From Trichoplusia ni (Eukaryota > Arthropoda > Insecta > Lepidoptera > Noctuidae), in assembly GCF_003590095.1 (NCBI RefSeq), contig NC_039488.1, positions 4,774,001-4,838,000 of the forward strand: a stretch of 64,000 nt of DNA, written 5' to 3'. The notes beneath the pieces were generated by a model, which did not search any database, had not been told where the DNA came from, and was given only the letters and a program-made list of their open reading frames with translations. A program made the translations under genes and the position numbers. Positions 13,101-25,080 of the stretch are shown one piece after another. Position 1 is the first letter of the stretch, and each line of letters starts with the position of its first letter.

Positions 13101-16100
13101 TTTAAGATAATCGAATAACTTTTATTATTGTTTTGCAAATCGGATTTGTTTGTGTGATTAGATAAGACGAGATATTTAAAAATCGTTTCAAATAAGTCTA
13201 CATACCTAGATTAGGTTTATACAATGAGTTCTTAACATTGTACTGAGGGCAGATAACAGGCAAATAATAAATCTTGAATTTCTCGAGTAGAAATGCGAAA
13301 CATCTCATTGCCTTTGTATGAGATCTGTCCCTCCATTGTATCTTCGTAACAGACGTGGCCATTCCGTCGAGAAGTATTTCAAAGAAATATTTAGTCTCGT
13401 TGTCAACGGCCTTTTCGTTAGCGGTTGGCGGCAGCAGCGGCTGTATCTCCACACTCTGTACTGGGTTTAGAGCATTCGTATCGTGGAATATGGATGCAGA
13501 CACGTTCGCTATTTTACCCATTATACCCGTTGGTGTTTGTTCAACTACAACCTTTTTAGCATTATCAACAGCCGAGTTGAAGTTTGGATGGTGCATGATA
13601 TCATCTATACTGAAATCACCGGAACCCTTGTTTTCATTTGCTGCTATTTCATATCCTTTTGGTTTGAGTGGGGATCCAGTGGGTAGTATCGTCGGCTCTG
13701 GCATGCCGGGCACCAGAGTCGCAAACATTCTGTGAACTTCACTTGGAGCATTGTCACCCAATGCTTGATACCACAGCAAGAAATACCTAACAATTGAGAG
13801 ACGACATTAAAACAAAGTGATTATTTAATCGGTTGAATTATTTTTTATACTTTATCTTGATAATCAGGTACCTTATAGCCTCTGCTCTTAATTTCTGTGA
13901 GTTTCCACTATGGAGGAGTTTTGAAAATATTCTCGTCAATGAGTGTAACTGCCATCTTCTCCCGATCAGCTCTGGCAGGAGACATAATACTTTGTCTAGA
14001 AGAGACAGAGCCCCTTCTAACTCTTCTCTGCCTGCTTTGTGGACTGAGAACACATAAAATATATTATAATCTGTATGTAAATGAGATTGTGTGAGGTTAA
14101 CATGAGTGTTAAATGAAGCTGGAAACAATGCTGTTTAATATGGTCATTAAGAAACTATTACATTCCAGTTTTGTTCAACCCATTAGCTACATGTGGTTAG
14201 GGTGACTCAGACCTCTGTTATAAATGATTTAACTTTTCCTTGTATACATATAATCTGGGGTAAAAAATTATAATACTAGTCTGGTTAGTAAATAATGTTA
14301 TTTTTCAAGTTACAGTCAATACAGCATTGTTTTCTAAAAAGTAATAAAAATAGTGGTCAATCCTTTGTTTACTATTCTTATGAACCCAAGGTCAGGAGAG
14401 TTTCAATGCTATGATAAGCTGATTGATGGTAATCTAGTGAGATAAGATAATGGACTCTAACAGGAACAATGAAGCACCAAAATTCAACGCACATGACGTG
14501 ATTAAATACACAGTTTAGTTAAATAATGTTTTTAAATTTATTGTTATTTTATACTATACTATTTAACAATTGGCTGAGCTATTGGGCTTGTGAAAAAGCA
14601 TCAAAGTACAAATAAATTTTGTGCAATTTGAAAAGGGATCAAATCAGAGGGAGGGAAAAAATAAAAGTATTATTTTTTTAACCATTTTAAACATTGTTTA
14701 ACTAGTGTATAAATTGCTAAAAGACTGGTGTGTGACACATGACTGATTGTCTGATGAAACAAAACACCCAAAACTCACCGAGATGAAATGGAAGTTCTGT
14801 ACCGCAAAAACAGAAAAATAATATATAAATATGTATCTATTGGTTTCATCTACACACTATAAAATTAATCAGCTATATGTGTACTATTGATCATTGTGTT
14901 ACTTATTTTTATTTTATTAAAATCTTTATATTTAAGATTAAGTCAATTAAAATTTGTTAAATAGGGGTAGAGATATAATAGTTGAATATCCTAAATATCT
15001 TTACAACACAAAAGCAAGTTTTCAAGTATTCAGTGTATTATTTAAACATTTATTTAAAAGAATTTGTATATTTTGTTGTTACCTCTTTGCCGCAGATTGT
15101 TCTCAGCTTGTATGAAGTTATCATACAAAATGAAATAGACATGGCTAAAGTTACCATCAAAGTAATTCTTCGCTTCATCAGCATCAAAGTGTTCTGAAAT
15201 GAATATATTATGTATAAATATCAGATTTATACTTAATATTTGGATTTGTAAAAATTAATAATTTTTTAAATACATTAATTGGAAAACTATTAAGGATTAA
15301 GAGATATTCCATTCATAATAATAAAACAAACTCACAAACTAAAATTAAAAAAAAAAAATGTTTAGTTATTTATTCAATTTTTAGTTTTTTTTTATTTTAG
15401 TTAGTAACTACATCGAGACAACTCTCAACATACAATACCCTAGTCTATACTTATCATGCTATTGAAAAAGTATCAATGTAAAAAAAGACTTCATATTTGT
15501 CATAGTTTAATTTCCATAATATTTACTGATGGTATCAATAGAATAAATCAGAGTAATTAAGTAAGTTTCATAAAATGACCTACATAACCTACATTCTTTA
15601 CACAAAAACATAACACTTTATAACAATTGGTAACAATTGGTATGGTGTTTGATAACATAGAATAATGATTAAAGATATAATACTGATACACAAGTAATAC
15701 TATGTACTGTTAGAAGTAAATACTAGAAAAAACTTTAAGTTATGCATTTCAGAAGTAGACTGAACTGGAACGATGTTTATCATTGGTATGTTATTCTATA
15801 AAGGTTATTGTAAGGTAAGAATATTCAAATCATAATTAGCAAATAGTCATTAACCTAAATCAAGACTGTTAAACATGAAAATTATAACTGTAACTGCACA
15901 CCAGTGTTATTTTAGACAATGCCATTTAAACACAGTAATTTTTAGTTATTATTTCATCGTTCGGTTGTAAGAGATCACAATAAACTTATAGTGTGACTAC
16001 AATACTACTTTCTCGATACAATAAACAGTTGTAAGTTGAGGAGCATCAACTACAGTTATTCTCGGCTAATTAGCATGTATGGAATGCGATAGGTGACGAT

Positions 16101-16292
16101 ATTACTAGAGCTTTATGACGCATCCATTTATCTTAAGAACATTACCCGCAGCCCTAAGACCATGAATAAACACATTATTTGCTTACCTAAAACGATTTTT
16201 AAATGTTTTAGTCTGGTTGCTGAATCCTTTTTGGAGTCTTGTATTTTAACAGTAGATTTCTTAACATCCTGATGAGATTTCTTAGTAAACAT
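1126..16292 (-). CDS. RALGAPA1: Ral GTPase-activating protein subunit alpha, N-terminal 1,245 codons (3' end outside window)
   Basis: Scaffold/catalytic subunit of the RalGAP complex, which switches off Ral GTPases. ATG at 16290-16292 opens MFTKKSHQDVKKSTVKIQ, the conserved RalGAP alpha start. Exons, 5' to 3': 16187-16292, 15083-15193, 13872-14043, 13206-13786, 12552-12845, 12150-12331, 10438-10584, 9944-10125, 9526-9608, 9292-9443, 8876-9062, 8596-8715, 8404-8502, 8231-8332, 7636-7886, 4765-4868, 4181-4311, 3613-3767, 2973-3098, 2337-2504, 1752-1848, 1126-1310. All junctions keep phase. Landmarks include REELEGALSLLDKVLCLLPE, QAFLLPFSHAPAVRRVIALY, DTCKRVLNIYRYMVMHVAMD, METLTRVLARHVYSLDLS and DVAAVLWRRMLAALGDPNLL. 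The last exon ends at a donor, so the Rap/RalGAP domain, C-terminal in this family, is missing from the window. Exons below about 4,900 are much richer in GC than those above 12,000. Confidence 0.93.
1365..1560. repeat. Dispersed repeat fragment in RalGAP intron
   Basis: The stretch beginning tatataaaaatgaatttctg and containing ctcgagaacggctgaacc and caggGAAGGTTTAAAAGG resembles a very common lepidopteran dispersed repeat that I know by sequence but cannot class firmly. Boundaries are approximate. Confidence 0.5.
5877..6012 (+). repeat. tRNA-derived SINE fragment, family A
   Basis: An A-box-like TAGCCGAGTGG and a B-box-like AGTTCGATTCCC stand about 50 nt apart, followed by cttgtgtgatccacgag and tctttgtgcatgtgact. 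The same downstream block recurs near 7440-7492 and in part near 63560. The ends do not pair into a tRNA acceptor stem, so this is a SINE rather than a tRNA gene. Confidence 0.7.
7311..7343. repeat. Perfect 15-bp hairpin with 3-nt loop
   Basis: 7311-7325 (gatacgtttcataac) and 7329-7343 are exact reverse complements around the loop agg. It sits in a RalGAP intron just before a SINE fragment. Confidence 0.85.
7357..7492 (+). repeat. tRNA-derived SINE fragment, family A (diverged)
   Basis: The tRNA-like part is decayed (ggatagccgcgtgt, then cgggttcaatccacgc). It runs into the shared tail gggtgtctttgtgcatgtga, also seen after the copy at 5877. Confidence 0.6.
9151..9188 (+). repeat. Partial copy of the fold-back element seen at 49501-49729
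   Basis: The stretch gatagtaactatcgtgagaa then tgattcattattaaatt matches 49507-49545 with few differences, but lacks the long inverted arms. Confidence 0.5.
10632..10816 (-). repeat. tRNA-derived SINE, family B
   Basis: Read on the minus strand, a tRNA-like head (gtggtcgagtgacgtacgca, later GGGTTCGATCCCC as B box) is followed by a body ending in aagtgctttagcaacttact. A second copy lies at 50228-50450. Relative to that copy, this one lacks about 35 nt after the B-box region. Confidence 0.75.
11004..11215 (+). repeat. Non-LTR retrotransposon-type 3' fragment, family C
   Basis: It opens with GCTGTTGCCCGCGACTT and ends ttcagctttatatattagta. The same start, the inner block agtagttcctgagattagcg and the same end recur at 17353-17605 and 32365-32613. 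The opening is a well-known lepidopteran repeat signature. Class (LINE or LINE-mobilised SINE) is inferred. Confidence 0.8.
14779..14796 (-). other. RALGAPA1: Candidate 18-nt in-frame microexon of RalGAP alpha
   Basis: Between coding exons 2 and 3 the minus strand shows a T-rich tract ending in GTACAG, then 18 nt, then the donor GTGAGT. Exon 2 ends with one base of a codon and exon 3 starts with two. Including the 18 nt keeps phase and inserts ELPFHL before VHKAGREELEG. Both splice sites are near consensus. The exon2-exon3 join is also in frame without it, so it could be constitutive or alternative. Confidence 0.65.
14797..16186 (-). other. RalGAP alpha introns 1-2, AT-rich
   Basis: Apart from coding exon 2 at 15083-15193 this stretch is AT-rich with homopolymer runs and no recognised repeat or gene. 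Confidence 0.5.
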
Positions 16293-17352
16293 TTCGGATG
16301 TGGTTTTAAAGGGTCATTACGTAGATTCTTTTCATTCTCAGAATAAAAAATACAGTAATTTCACATTGTTTTCTTTACGTTTTCACTCCCATTTTGACAT
16401 TTACTTACATAAAAATCTCGGTTGACGTAAACACTACGAGTGTGTTCGTTTCACGCTGCGTCCGAAAAGTACCGTTGGTTTGACATTTACCTTAGGAATA
16501 AAATCCATTGTTTCTTTAATATGTAAAGTGATTTTATGTTATCAAAATATTATAGGTAAATTCAATCCTAAAAAAACTATATGTGCTCACTATTCGCGCT
16601 TTTACAAAAGTTAACATTTTCACAGTGCTAAGAATGAGTTAATGAAATGAACAAGCTGTTGTTTTTTTTTTTCTGAAACAATGTCAAAGGAATTTATTAA
16701 AAAGGATATTAAATTAATATTTTTCTAAAGCGCACAATATAACGAGTAAGTTAATTCAAGTAATTTTATTTTGACTTTTATGTTACTTTAGCTATCTTAA
16801 TAGAAAAAATGAAATTATCGCACACCTGTCAAAATTATACGTATCGTAAATATTGGCAAATATACTGGGTCTGTGGTAGGTACCGTACCGTATGTATGTA
16901 ATTTAAGAACAGTTTTCTAAAAGTTAGTGCTGCCTATTTCTTTCTACGATACGCGTAGACAAAGACGCGAGTAAAAACTAGTCTAATATATTTCAACCAA
17001 TACTTAGGAAAATTCAAACGTTCCATTAAAATCTGCCACTACCTACCTATTAATAACCTTTTATTGTATTATCCTTTGAATTGAAAAACGTATAAATTGC
17101 GTCATTTAAATTAATAATATAGTTAAGGGACTGGGTATTCCCCAAAGATAACACTGTTTAGGTAAACCTTTTATTGACGATTTAATAATGTAAGGGTCAA
17201 TCCCCACCGTGAGAGCAAAATCTAAGGAAGGGCCAGCAACTTCTTTACAATACCTAAAAATAATTTTATCTTATAGATCTACATGAGTAAAAGTTCACCG
17301 TCATTCACAGCTCGTGCAGTTTCACTAGCCTCTAAGGTTCAAAATTATTTGT

Positions 17353-17605
17353 AACTAGCTGTTGCCCGCGACTTCGTTCCCGTGGGTAGAAGAAGATATA
17401 AGTTATGATTTATACCCGTCCTGTTCTCTCACATTATCCATTGTATCTTCGCTCCTATTAGTCGCAGCGCGATGGTTAGATTAAAGCCTTCCTCGATTAA
17501 TGGTCTATTAAACACAAAAATATTTTTTCAATTTGGACCAGTAGTTCCTGAGATTAGCGCTTTCAAACAAACAAACAATCTCTTCAGCTTTATATATTAG
17601 TATAG
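17353..17605 (+). repeat. Non-LTR retrotransposon-type 3' fragment, family C
   Basis: It has the same start (GCTGTTGCCCGCGACTT), inner block and terminal tatatattagtatag as 11004-11215. It is longer near the start, as the copy at 32365 is. Confidence 0.8.
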
Positions 17606-18329
17606 AGTATAGATAATGTAATGTAAAAATGCTGCAGTCTGTTCCTTGTTCAGTAAGGATTGACCCTAATTGTGTTAATGGGTTTTGGTACTTGTGTAAT
17701 GTTTTTTTCTTACTTTGAGTAAATAAAGATTGACTGGTAGCTTTGTTGCAAAATGGGGCGCAAACCTTTGTCGCAAAGGGTTTCAAAATTTAAAATCGTC
17801 CAACTAAGGAATTAGGTCATAATTATGTTTGTTCGTATGTAAATGACTTCCATACTACACTACCTCAAACATTTTTTTTTGCACTTGTAAATCGAACCCG
17901 AAAATATGAAATCTTGAAAAAAAGATAGTTATTGAAGGTCAACGCTTTGATATTCCTACCTTGTTTCTTCAGCGGCTTTTCCTAAACATCAGAGAAAAGC
18001 TAGAAGAATATCTACTAGGAATAGTAAGGAAAAATGGGTAAAATATACATAATGACTGTAATTAACCTCTCAGGTTGACTAAAAACTCGAATCAACTCGC
18101 TTGCGTATGCTCTATTTCTATTTGCACCAGTATCCGCATTGCACCAGTAAAAAAAACACCGACAAAATCCACAGGACAGTAATCTTTAGCAGAATAGCAA
18201 AGTCGGTTAGTTAAATAGTTGATACTCAGTTTGATCATAATTATACATATTTGTCCATCATTTACAAATGAAGCTACGAGATCTCTTAAGCCATCAACAT
18301 TCTTTTTCAATTCGCTTTCATTTAAGAAT

Positions 18330-18500
18330 CCACTCGAGTACTATACCAATGCTATGGTTTGATAATTTTCTTAAAAAACTTGCCCGAAACAAACCCTAAT
18401 TGAAATGACTCAAACGGTTCGGGAGCTATGATGTCACAGACACACAGACACGTCAAACTTGAAACACCAGTCTTTTTCGTCGTCGATTAAAAAATGTTAC
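18330..18500 (+). repeat. Retroelement 3' end fragment, family D
   Basis: The stretch cggttcgggagctatgatgt, then cacagacacacagacacgtc and a tail with tctttttcgtcg, matches a frequent lepidopteran non-LTR 3' end. A diverged relative is at about 24885-25080 (gggggctatgatgccatagg). Confidence 0.55.
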
Positions 18501-18730
18501 TAGTAATCGTTGCCTAGTTAAACATACGTATTGCTTTTAGAGTAGGTAGTGATTAAACGGATTAAACCCAATTTATAGGAACACGCATATTTCTCAATAA
18601 GTAAACATTAGTAATGTGGTGTGTAAGGTACCGACGGAATAATTAATGAAGCGGCGTTGACGTAATGTATCCACAAAAAACGATCGGAATAGGGATTTAT
18701 AATTTTTGACGTCATGCACAGTGCACAACA

Positions 18731-19276
18731 GTTCATGTCTATTGTAGGAGTGGAACACCAAAGAGATCCAACAGGGCCCCAATTCTGATATTTACAATTG
18801 CCGGTGAATTAATGAAAATTACGCTTTTCGTATTATCTTCAGCATTTTTCCTACACAATAATTGGAAATTCAGTACGGGACGGTGCACTTTAGGTCAAAA
18901 CTTCCAATTATTGTGTTGAATTCTTAAGAGAATAGGAATAATTATAGACTTTAATCCAATTACCGTTCATTCATCGGCCATTGTAAAATAGCAGAATCGG
19001 GGCCCTGTTTATGTCTATTGTAGGAGTAGACCACCAAAGAGATCGATTAGGGCCCCAATTCTGATATTTACAATGGCCGATGAATTAATAAAAATGACAC
19101 TTTCGTATTATCTTAAGCATTTTCCCCACACAATAATTGCAAATTCGATACGGGAAGGTGCACTCAAGGTTAAAACTTACAATGATGGCAAAATCCTTAA
19201 GAGAATTGGAATAATTTCAGATTTTAATCCAATCGCCATTCATTCATTGGCCATTGTAAATAACAGAATCGGGGAC
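18731..19276. repeat. Tandem dimer of a terminal-inverted-repeat (MITE-like) element
   Basis: Two copies lie head to tail. Copy 1 is 18774-19005 and copy 2 is 19050-19275, each preceded by the same flank of about 43 nt (tgtctattgtaggagt then ccaccaaagagatc in copy 2). Each begins gggccccaattctgatattt and ends with the imperfect inverse (ggccattgtaaa, then cagaatcgggg), so TIRs are about 35 bp. The copies differ by many substitutions. No protein-coding frame belongs to it. Confidence 0.8.
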
Positions 19277-20071
19277 TAGTAATATTACCAGTCTCTGTGA
19301 TGAGAATCTTTTTAGTCAAAGGCACAGTGTTATTCTCGAAATATCATGGTACATTTCGGATGGGATACTTTGAGGTACGGCATTATAAATGTCTCAGGTT
19401 TTAGATTTTTGTCGACTGTGCACAAAATTCTAAGCATGCGAACTAATCACAAAAGAGTAGTGATTTGCTAATGACGTCACTAAACCAGTCGTATCATAAT
19501 TATAAGCTTGTGGAAATTAAACATCACCCATAAGATTGTGTTGGGTGTAATCCATGGTAGTAATTACAATCGCCATAAAATGAAGTAAAATCGATTTTAA
19601 ACGGTTTTTCGATTGCTATAGTCTTCCCAAATTATCCACTCTTAATTATATTTCGGAAAAATATTAAGAATGTGAGAATTCGTTTTACAACCAGCGTACA
19701 TTTTCAAAATTTTATGTATTTTTGTTAAGTTCCAATACCTATATGTATTTCCAGAATGTCCTTGACATGCTTACTTGATTTCCTTATTGAGTTTGCTCAA
19801 AAAGAGTAATATTTTTGCTTTTGCGTCTTCGTAACCGCACCTAAATATAAATCTGTGAAAATGTTTATTATAAACATCTACCAAAACTGCCAAAAAAAAA
19901 ACAAACTTTTCTTTAAAAAAACATTCCTACGAACCAGAGTTTTAAGAAAGTAACTGATTCCCAACCAAAACAGATAATGATTGGCGGTTCTCGCGGACTT
20001 TACGTTCATACGTTGTAAGTATTTTTTATCAAACCGTAAACCCGTTTTGATTTGAACTCATGACGTTCGAT

Positions 20072-20103
20072 TATTTGTATTTAGCTCGGTACAGTATCTC
20101 AGT
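20072..20103 (+). promoter_or_regulatory. Putative core promoter of the DUF4789-like gene
   Basis: The arthropod initiator motif TCAGT is at 20099-20103 with an AT-rich TATA-like stretch (tatttgtattta) about 27 nt upstream. It lies about 140 nt before the ATG at 20244. Motif-based only. Confidence 0.35.
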
Positions 20104-20243
20104 ACGACCTAGTCGCTCTCCGGCTGTGTATTAACGAGCATCGCTTTAAATTAAGCATTCTATTGATAGTGGTTAACTCTAGTCATTTGGATGCGTGTGA
20201 CTAATATTCTGAAGTCAGTGGTTAAAGTACGGTGGCAATAAAA

Positions 20244-22421
20244 ATGTGTTCGTTAAATATTTTAATGCTCACGTGTTTAGTAATTAGTGTAGCAATAGCT
20301 AATAAGATGCCCAAAGGATCCATTGGGTTTCCCGAACCTGAAGAAGACCCAAATTTAGTTAATAAAGATGTAAGTAGATATTTTTTTTAGGAAAGCTATT
20401 TCACAAGTATTTTGAATTTTTATAAACGCTGGAAGTATGTAACGTTTGATTTTCCTTGTTCAAAACATGTTTTTTTGCTGCGTGAATGTTTTTTGTTAGT
20501 TTGTTACAAGTTACATCGTTTGTTTAAATGTATAGAAACTGTGTAGCAGATAATTGTTTTTATCTATGAATGCGTCGGTGTTTGGACGTTTGGGTAAATA
20601 CGAGCGACCTCCAGCCGTGACCAGCGCTGGGTCATGGGTCTTTAACTGATTTTAATAATAATACCTCTTCGTAATTTAGTTTACACTCTGATTCACATAA
20701 ACACAGATTTTTACGTACGATTACTATGGCATGTTTTGTAACAATAAATTGTGTTGAGCTACCTAATTTGACCTTTTACACTGTTGGGTTAGTTTTAGGT
20801 GTTTTTTTAGTTTATTTTTCTCTTTTTTTTTGTAATTTGAAGACCGACTGTAAACTCAAAGGTTCAAAGATCTAGGCTTTATGTTATCAAATATATTCTT
20901 CCAAGAATTCCTATCGGAATCATTAAGACAAACAAACGGTATAGTACACAGATTACCTACCGCTTATAAACCGCTGTATTAGGGAAGTACTTACATATAT
21001 TTAAGTTTAAATCTTGATTTGAAATAGTTTGCACATTGTGGAGTTTATGACAAAGTGGAAAAAATAACGATTAACTCTTTACTTGCTGTTTACTCTTTGT
21101 CAAAATAATGAGTCATTGTGTTTTTCTTTTCTTTCTAATAAGTAGAGTGTTTTAAAATATTTTTAATTAGAGGACAAAGCTTTGTTTACAAGAATAATTA
21201 GTAAAACCAGACCAGATATAATAATTACTATTAAGTAGTAGGTACTTGATGATGATGAGTTCGGAATCGAACTGCGTCCACTCAGGCTCACCGTATTTTC
21301 TCTAAAAAAAAGGTTTAAACCTGCAACTTCCTCCTTAAAAATCCTGTCATAGTATTGCTTAATAAAATTAAACGCGTGACCTTTTCATTTTAGGTTCGTA
21401 GTTTTCAAAGGAGGGAAACTTTGATCGAATAAACCACACATTGCCCGCAACTTTACTCGATATCCAATATTTTATCAAATCGTATTGGTAGTTTTGACCG
21501 CACCAGATCAAGCAATGAAATCAAAACACAAAAATCTTGACTTACTCAGATTAGGTATAATGACTTTATCCAGCTTCCGAGAATGTAGCTTAAATTTTAT
21601 ACTTTGAAGAAATATGTAACTTGCTTTATCCATAGGCATCAACGTGTGCCGCGTTACAACTGTATTTTGTGGTTAGTTAATTAAGTAAAATGACAACTTG
21701 TATCAATATTCAAACAGCTATGCAATTAGCTAAAAGGAAAAACAAGACGTAGGTACTCCTAATAAGTTCGTCTTTCTATTTCAGAACCGGCAACCGGTGT
21801 TCCTTCCTGCTATGTGTCCAGAAAACGAACTGTACTATCCGGGAGACCAAAAAGATGACTGGATTTGTGACTGCAGACCAGGTTAGCTACGCTGAAACTT
21901 ACTTATGTTCCACTTCTACATACTCAATAAATTAACGCAGAGGGACTGAAACAAAACATACACATAAATAAAGTTTTATAGTGGGATGTTGACGTACCCT
22001 AGGAAGAGTTTTTAAGTGTGTGTTTGGTATCTACAGATTTCTTTATTTATTTATCATTTCAGCATATCTGTTCCATCCAAAATCAGACTCGTGTTGGCCA
22101 GCGTATCGAAAGGGACCCTGCGAAGATGGACACTACCTAGTCCTAAAGTCAGATTCAGCGATACCGGTTTGCGAGAGGAACCCCTGCTCCGTGGATTCGT
22201 ACGTGCTGTTCAACGGCAGATGCGAGCGGCTGGCCGACCCGGTCCCCTGCCGGCACCTGTGGCCCATCCCCGCCACGCTGGCCGTCAACTCCACCACCCT
22301 CGCCATCGGCTGCCGGTCGCATATCAACTTCCCCAGCAGGTTCGGCGAAGTCCCGCCGCAAATATGCCCGCCAGGTTGCAAACGGAGTGTCAACGGAAAA
22401 TGTGTTCCTATTGCTGCATAA
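20244..22421 (+). CDS. Secreted Cys-rich DUF4789-domain protein, complete, three exons
   Basis: Exons 20244-20369, 21785-21881 and 22063-22421 (TAA at 22419-22421) give 193 residues with phases matching at both introns. The start MCSLNILMLTCLVISVAIAN is a signal peptide. The mature part has the DUF4789 pattern: MCPENELYYPGDQKDDWICD, then DSCWPAYRKGPCEDGHYL, VCERNPCSVDS, LFNGRCERL and a Cys-rich end with PPGCKRSVNGKCVPIAA. Family function is unknown; these are extracellular proteins common in insects. Even Cys spacing suggests disulfide bonding. The first intron (1.4 kb) shows no other feature. A stand-alone reading of exon 3 begins upstream of its acceptor, but the acceptor at 22061-22062 restores the proper frame from exon 2. 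Confidence 0.9.
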
Positions 22422-22502
22422 ATTATAATCTCACGTAACATAAGCATAAATATTTTTACTTAATGACGTGTACTTATTTCGCTAAGTCTCAAAGTTAGAC
22501 AC

Positions 22503-22508
22503 AATAAA
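22503..22508 (+). terminator. Poly(A) signal AATAAA of the DUF4789-like gene
   Basis: Canonical hexamer 82 nt after the stop codon. Confidence 0.65.
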
Positions 22509-22899
22509 CACCTACAATTTTCTAACCATGCTCCCCTTGTCACGCTAAATTCATAGCTATTTATAAAATTGGAGTTAACATAAGCATGCTAGTGTAAAAC
22601 ATGCAACTTGTAGGTTTAGTGAAGCGATATAAAAATGTAAAATCTATATTTATATCGATAATTAAGTAACAAATCCCCTAAAGTCGTGGACTGGGTAACG
22701 ATGGCGGGTTAACCTTGCACAGTATGGCACGACGCTCGCGTCGGCTATGGCAACGCTCGCGTCCCCCGGGTAGCCATGGCGACTCCACCGACTCCGGGCC
22801 ACACCATGCCCCTGTCATCAGCGTTTATTTACCAATTACCACAATGGACATCGATGTGGCTGTCTGCACGCACGATTATCGACGACCCGCACGATAAAA

Positions 22900-23089
22900 T
22901 CAGCCCCGAAATGTTATTCAAGTTCATTATGGCGTAGTGCTTAGTTGCTGCAGTGTTCTCCAGGCGGCGGCATGGTGTTTTGATAGTTTTAAGTTTGATT
23001 GGCAGCTCGGTGGAAAGTTTAAGCATTTCCAAGTGAAAAGTGCATGTTTCTAGAAAAGCAATCCTCGAAGACATGCTGTTGAAATGTGG
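22900..23089 (+). other. Possible non-coding first exon
   Basis: GC-rich, promoter-like DNA ends at aaatgtg followed by GTAAGTAAAA, a consensus 5' splice site on the strand of the ankyrin gene. No coding frame is needed. The start of the exon is a guess, and RNA evidence would be required. Confidence 0.2.
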
Positions 23090-24884
23090 TAAGTAAAAGC
23101 AAAGAATTCATAGGTTAGTAAGTTTGAGGAGTTAAATTAACATTCGAAAAACAGTTGTAAGATATTTTGTGTTGATTGGATAGTTTTTATATCAAGTAGG
23201 TAATCTTAGACCCTGTGTGACTCCGTAAGTCGTCTGACCGAGTGGTTGCACGGCGACTGATCGTTTAATTTCCATATAATCGCAAATGGAGTCGAGCTTG
23301 CTCCTATCTCGATTGATCGCTGACCCATATTCCGCGCCGGCTGACCACTGACCACCACAACATACCCCGTACACCATTAGCTAATTCGACCTTCGCCGAT
23401 TTCTGTTATGGCAGCCGACCGTAATGTTATTTCCTCTTACTCTTTACTTTTGTTGCTTGCTGCATCATTAAGGAAAATGGTAATAGAAAAATATTAAACA
23501 TGGGATTTAGCGCACATTAATTAAAAGCGATTTTATTACATGCGGTCTGAGGCCTAGGTACTACTCCTTATTTTTTAGAAGCCGTATTTAGTACTTAGGT
23601 AGGCACCCAGAAACCCGTTCTCGTTTGATATCAAGTAGCAATAAGTAAGCCAAATCTGAGAGCTTTAGGTGACCTAAACACCTTTATACCCGTCGTGTCG
23701 ATAACTAATTATGATAAACTTTCTCTTCAAACCATACGATTACTGAGCAATAAAAATATTCTAAATATAAATTCAGGATCGATGCAATGCGCATTTTAAT
23801 TTGCTACCAATTCAGCCTTCTTCGTTTGTTCTTTTTCTGTTTTAGTGCAGAAAAGAAAGCCGTCCTCATTCCCTTAAGTTTTACTGGTTGTAAATAAAAG
23901 AACTTGATTTGGATCAACAGCTTTTTGTAACGACGTTTAAATCGTATTCTTTACGAGTATTTTTTAGCGCCTCGTTATATCGTATGTTTGTTTGTTTTAT
24001 GATACTTTCCCCAGTAACCTGGGCCGGCAACACGCTCACTACATGTTACTTTCGTGACTACATGCTTACCACAAACGTTGCGAATTCATACTTTAACTTC
24101 ATGTTTTTTAATTAACATAATTAATCGATTAAGACTCAGCTTTTAAATGTATAATTATACGTTTTCATGAAATATGAGTACCGTACATTATTCGTGTTTG
24201 TGAAATTATAAGAATTACAGTGCTTTTTACTAGACCTAGCGTACGTACAGGCTATAAAACCTTTTTTAGATTTCTTTATGGCTTGAAAAATAAACGTAAG
24301 GCAATTTAATATAACTACGTAACTACGACTTAGCTGGGATAGGTCACCGTGCACAATAACTGTGATTACCAATCGTATGTTCATTTACACACGATTGTTC
24401 AAGATTTATTCATCACAGCGACATCTAATTGCTCTATAGCATGTTATTTGAAAGCGTAGGCGTACTTTACACATGATAAATTACACGTTCACTGCAGCTG
24501 TAAGTACCCGCACTTTCTACTGGACGCGTCAAAAACTTGACACAGCACACGAAGGGAAAAGTAAATATCGTGAGGATAAAACCAGGTCGACACACGGCCT
24601 ACTTCCGAACATATATTCCCCTATATATTTATCTTATGCAAACAATCATTATAAGAGTAAGGTATGTACTCTGAAGGTGTAAAGAAAGAGTATCATGAAA
24701 GAGTATGCTTCAGGGCGTATCCCATGTAAATTAGGTAACTGCATTAAAATTCCAAGAAACGGTTTCTTTTTTCGAAATTTCGGGGAAAGATAAGAAAACT
24801 AAGAATAATTCCAAATAGCAAAAGATACAATTTAGAATTAAAAAATCACCGGACACTAAAAACTATTTACCTCACAACTTTTAA

Positions 24885-25080
24885 AGGGCTTTACCGATTT
24901 TTATCAATCATGGCTTAGAACAGTCGCGAATGATTCACCTCTACTTAGTTATAAAACAAAACAAATTGAAATCGCTCCATCCGGGGGCTATGATGCCATA
25001 GGCCGACATATAGACACACATACATAATCAATCATAGTTAATATATTCCGGGATCTACCCATGGTCTAATCAATATAAAA
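24885..25080 (+). repeat. Retroelement 3' end fragment, family D (diverged)
   Basis: It shares the ggctatgatgcca-type block and the acacacatacataatc tail structure with 18330-18500. Boundaries are approximate. Confidence 0.4.

Larger units (their letters stand above)
16293..18729. other. RalGAP alpha 5' flank and intergenic DNA
   Basis: The RalGAP 5' UTR and promoter should lie just above 16292 (minus-strand gene). I see no convincing TATA box or Inr. The rest is AT-rich and contains a family C LINE-type fragment (17353-17605) and a family D fragment (18330-18500). Confidence 0.5.

Noticed and set aside
22016..22438. 140-codon plus-strand frame over the third DUF4789 exon
   Set aside because: Different frame from the spliced product. 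It lacks the Cys pattern and signal peptide, whereas the three-exon model keeps both.
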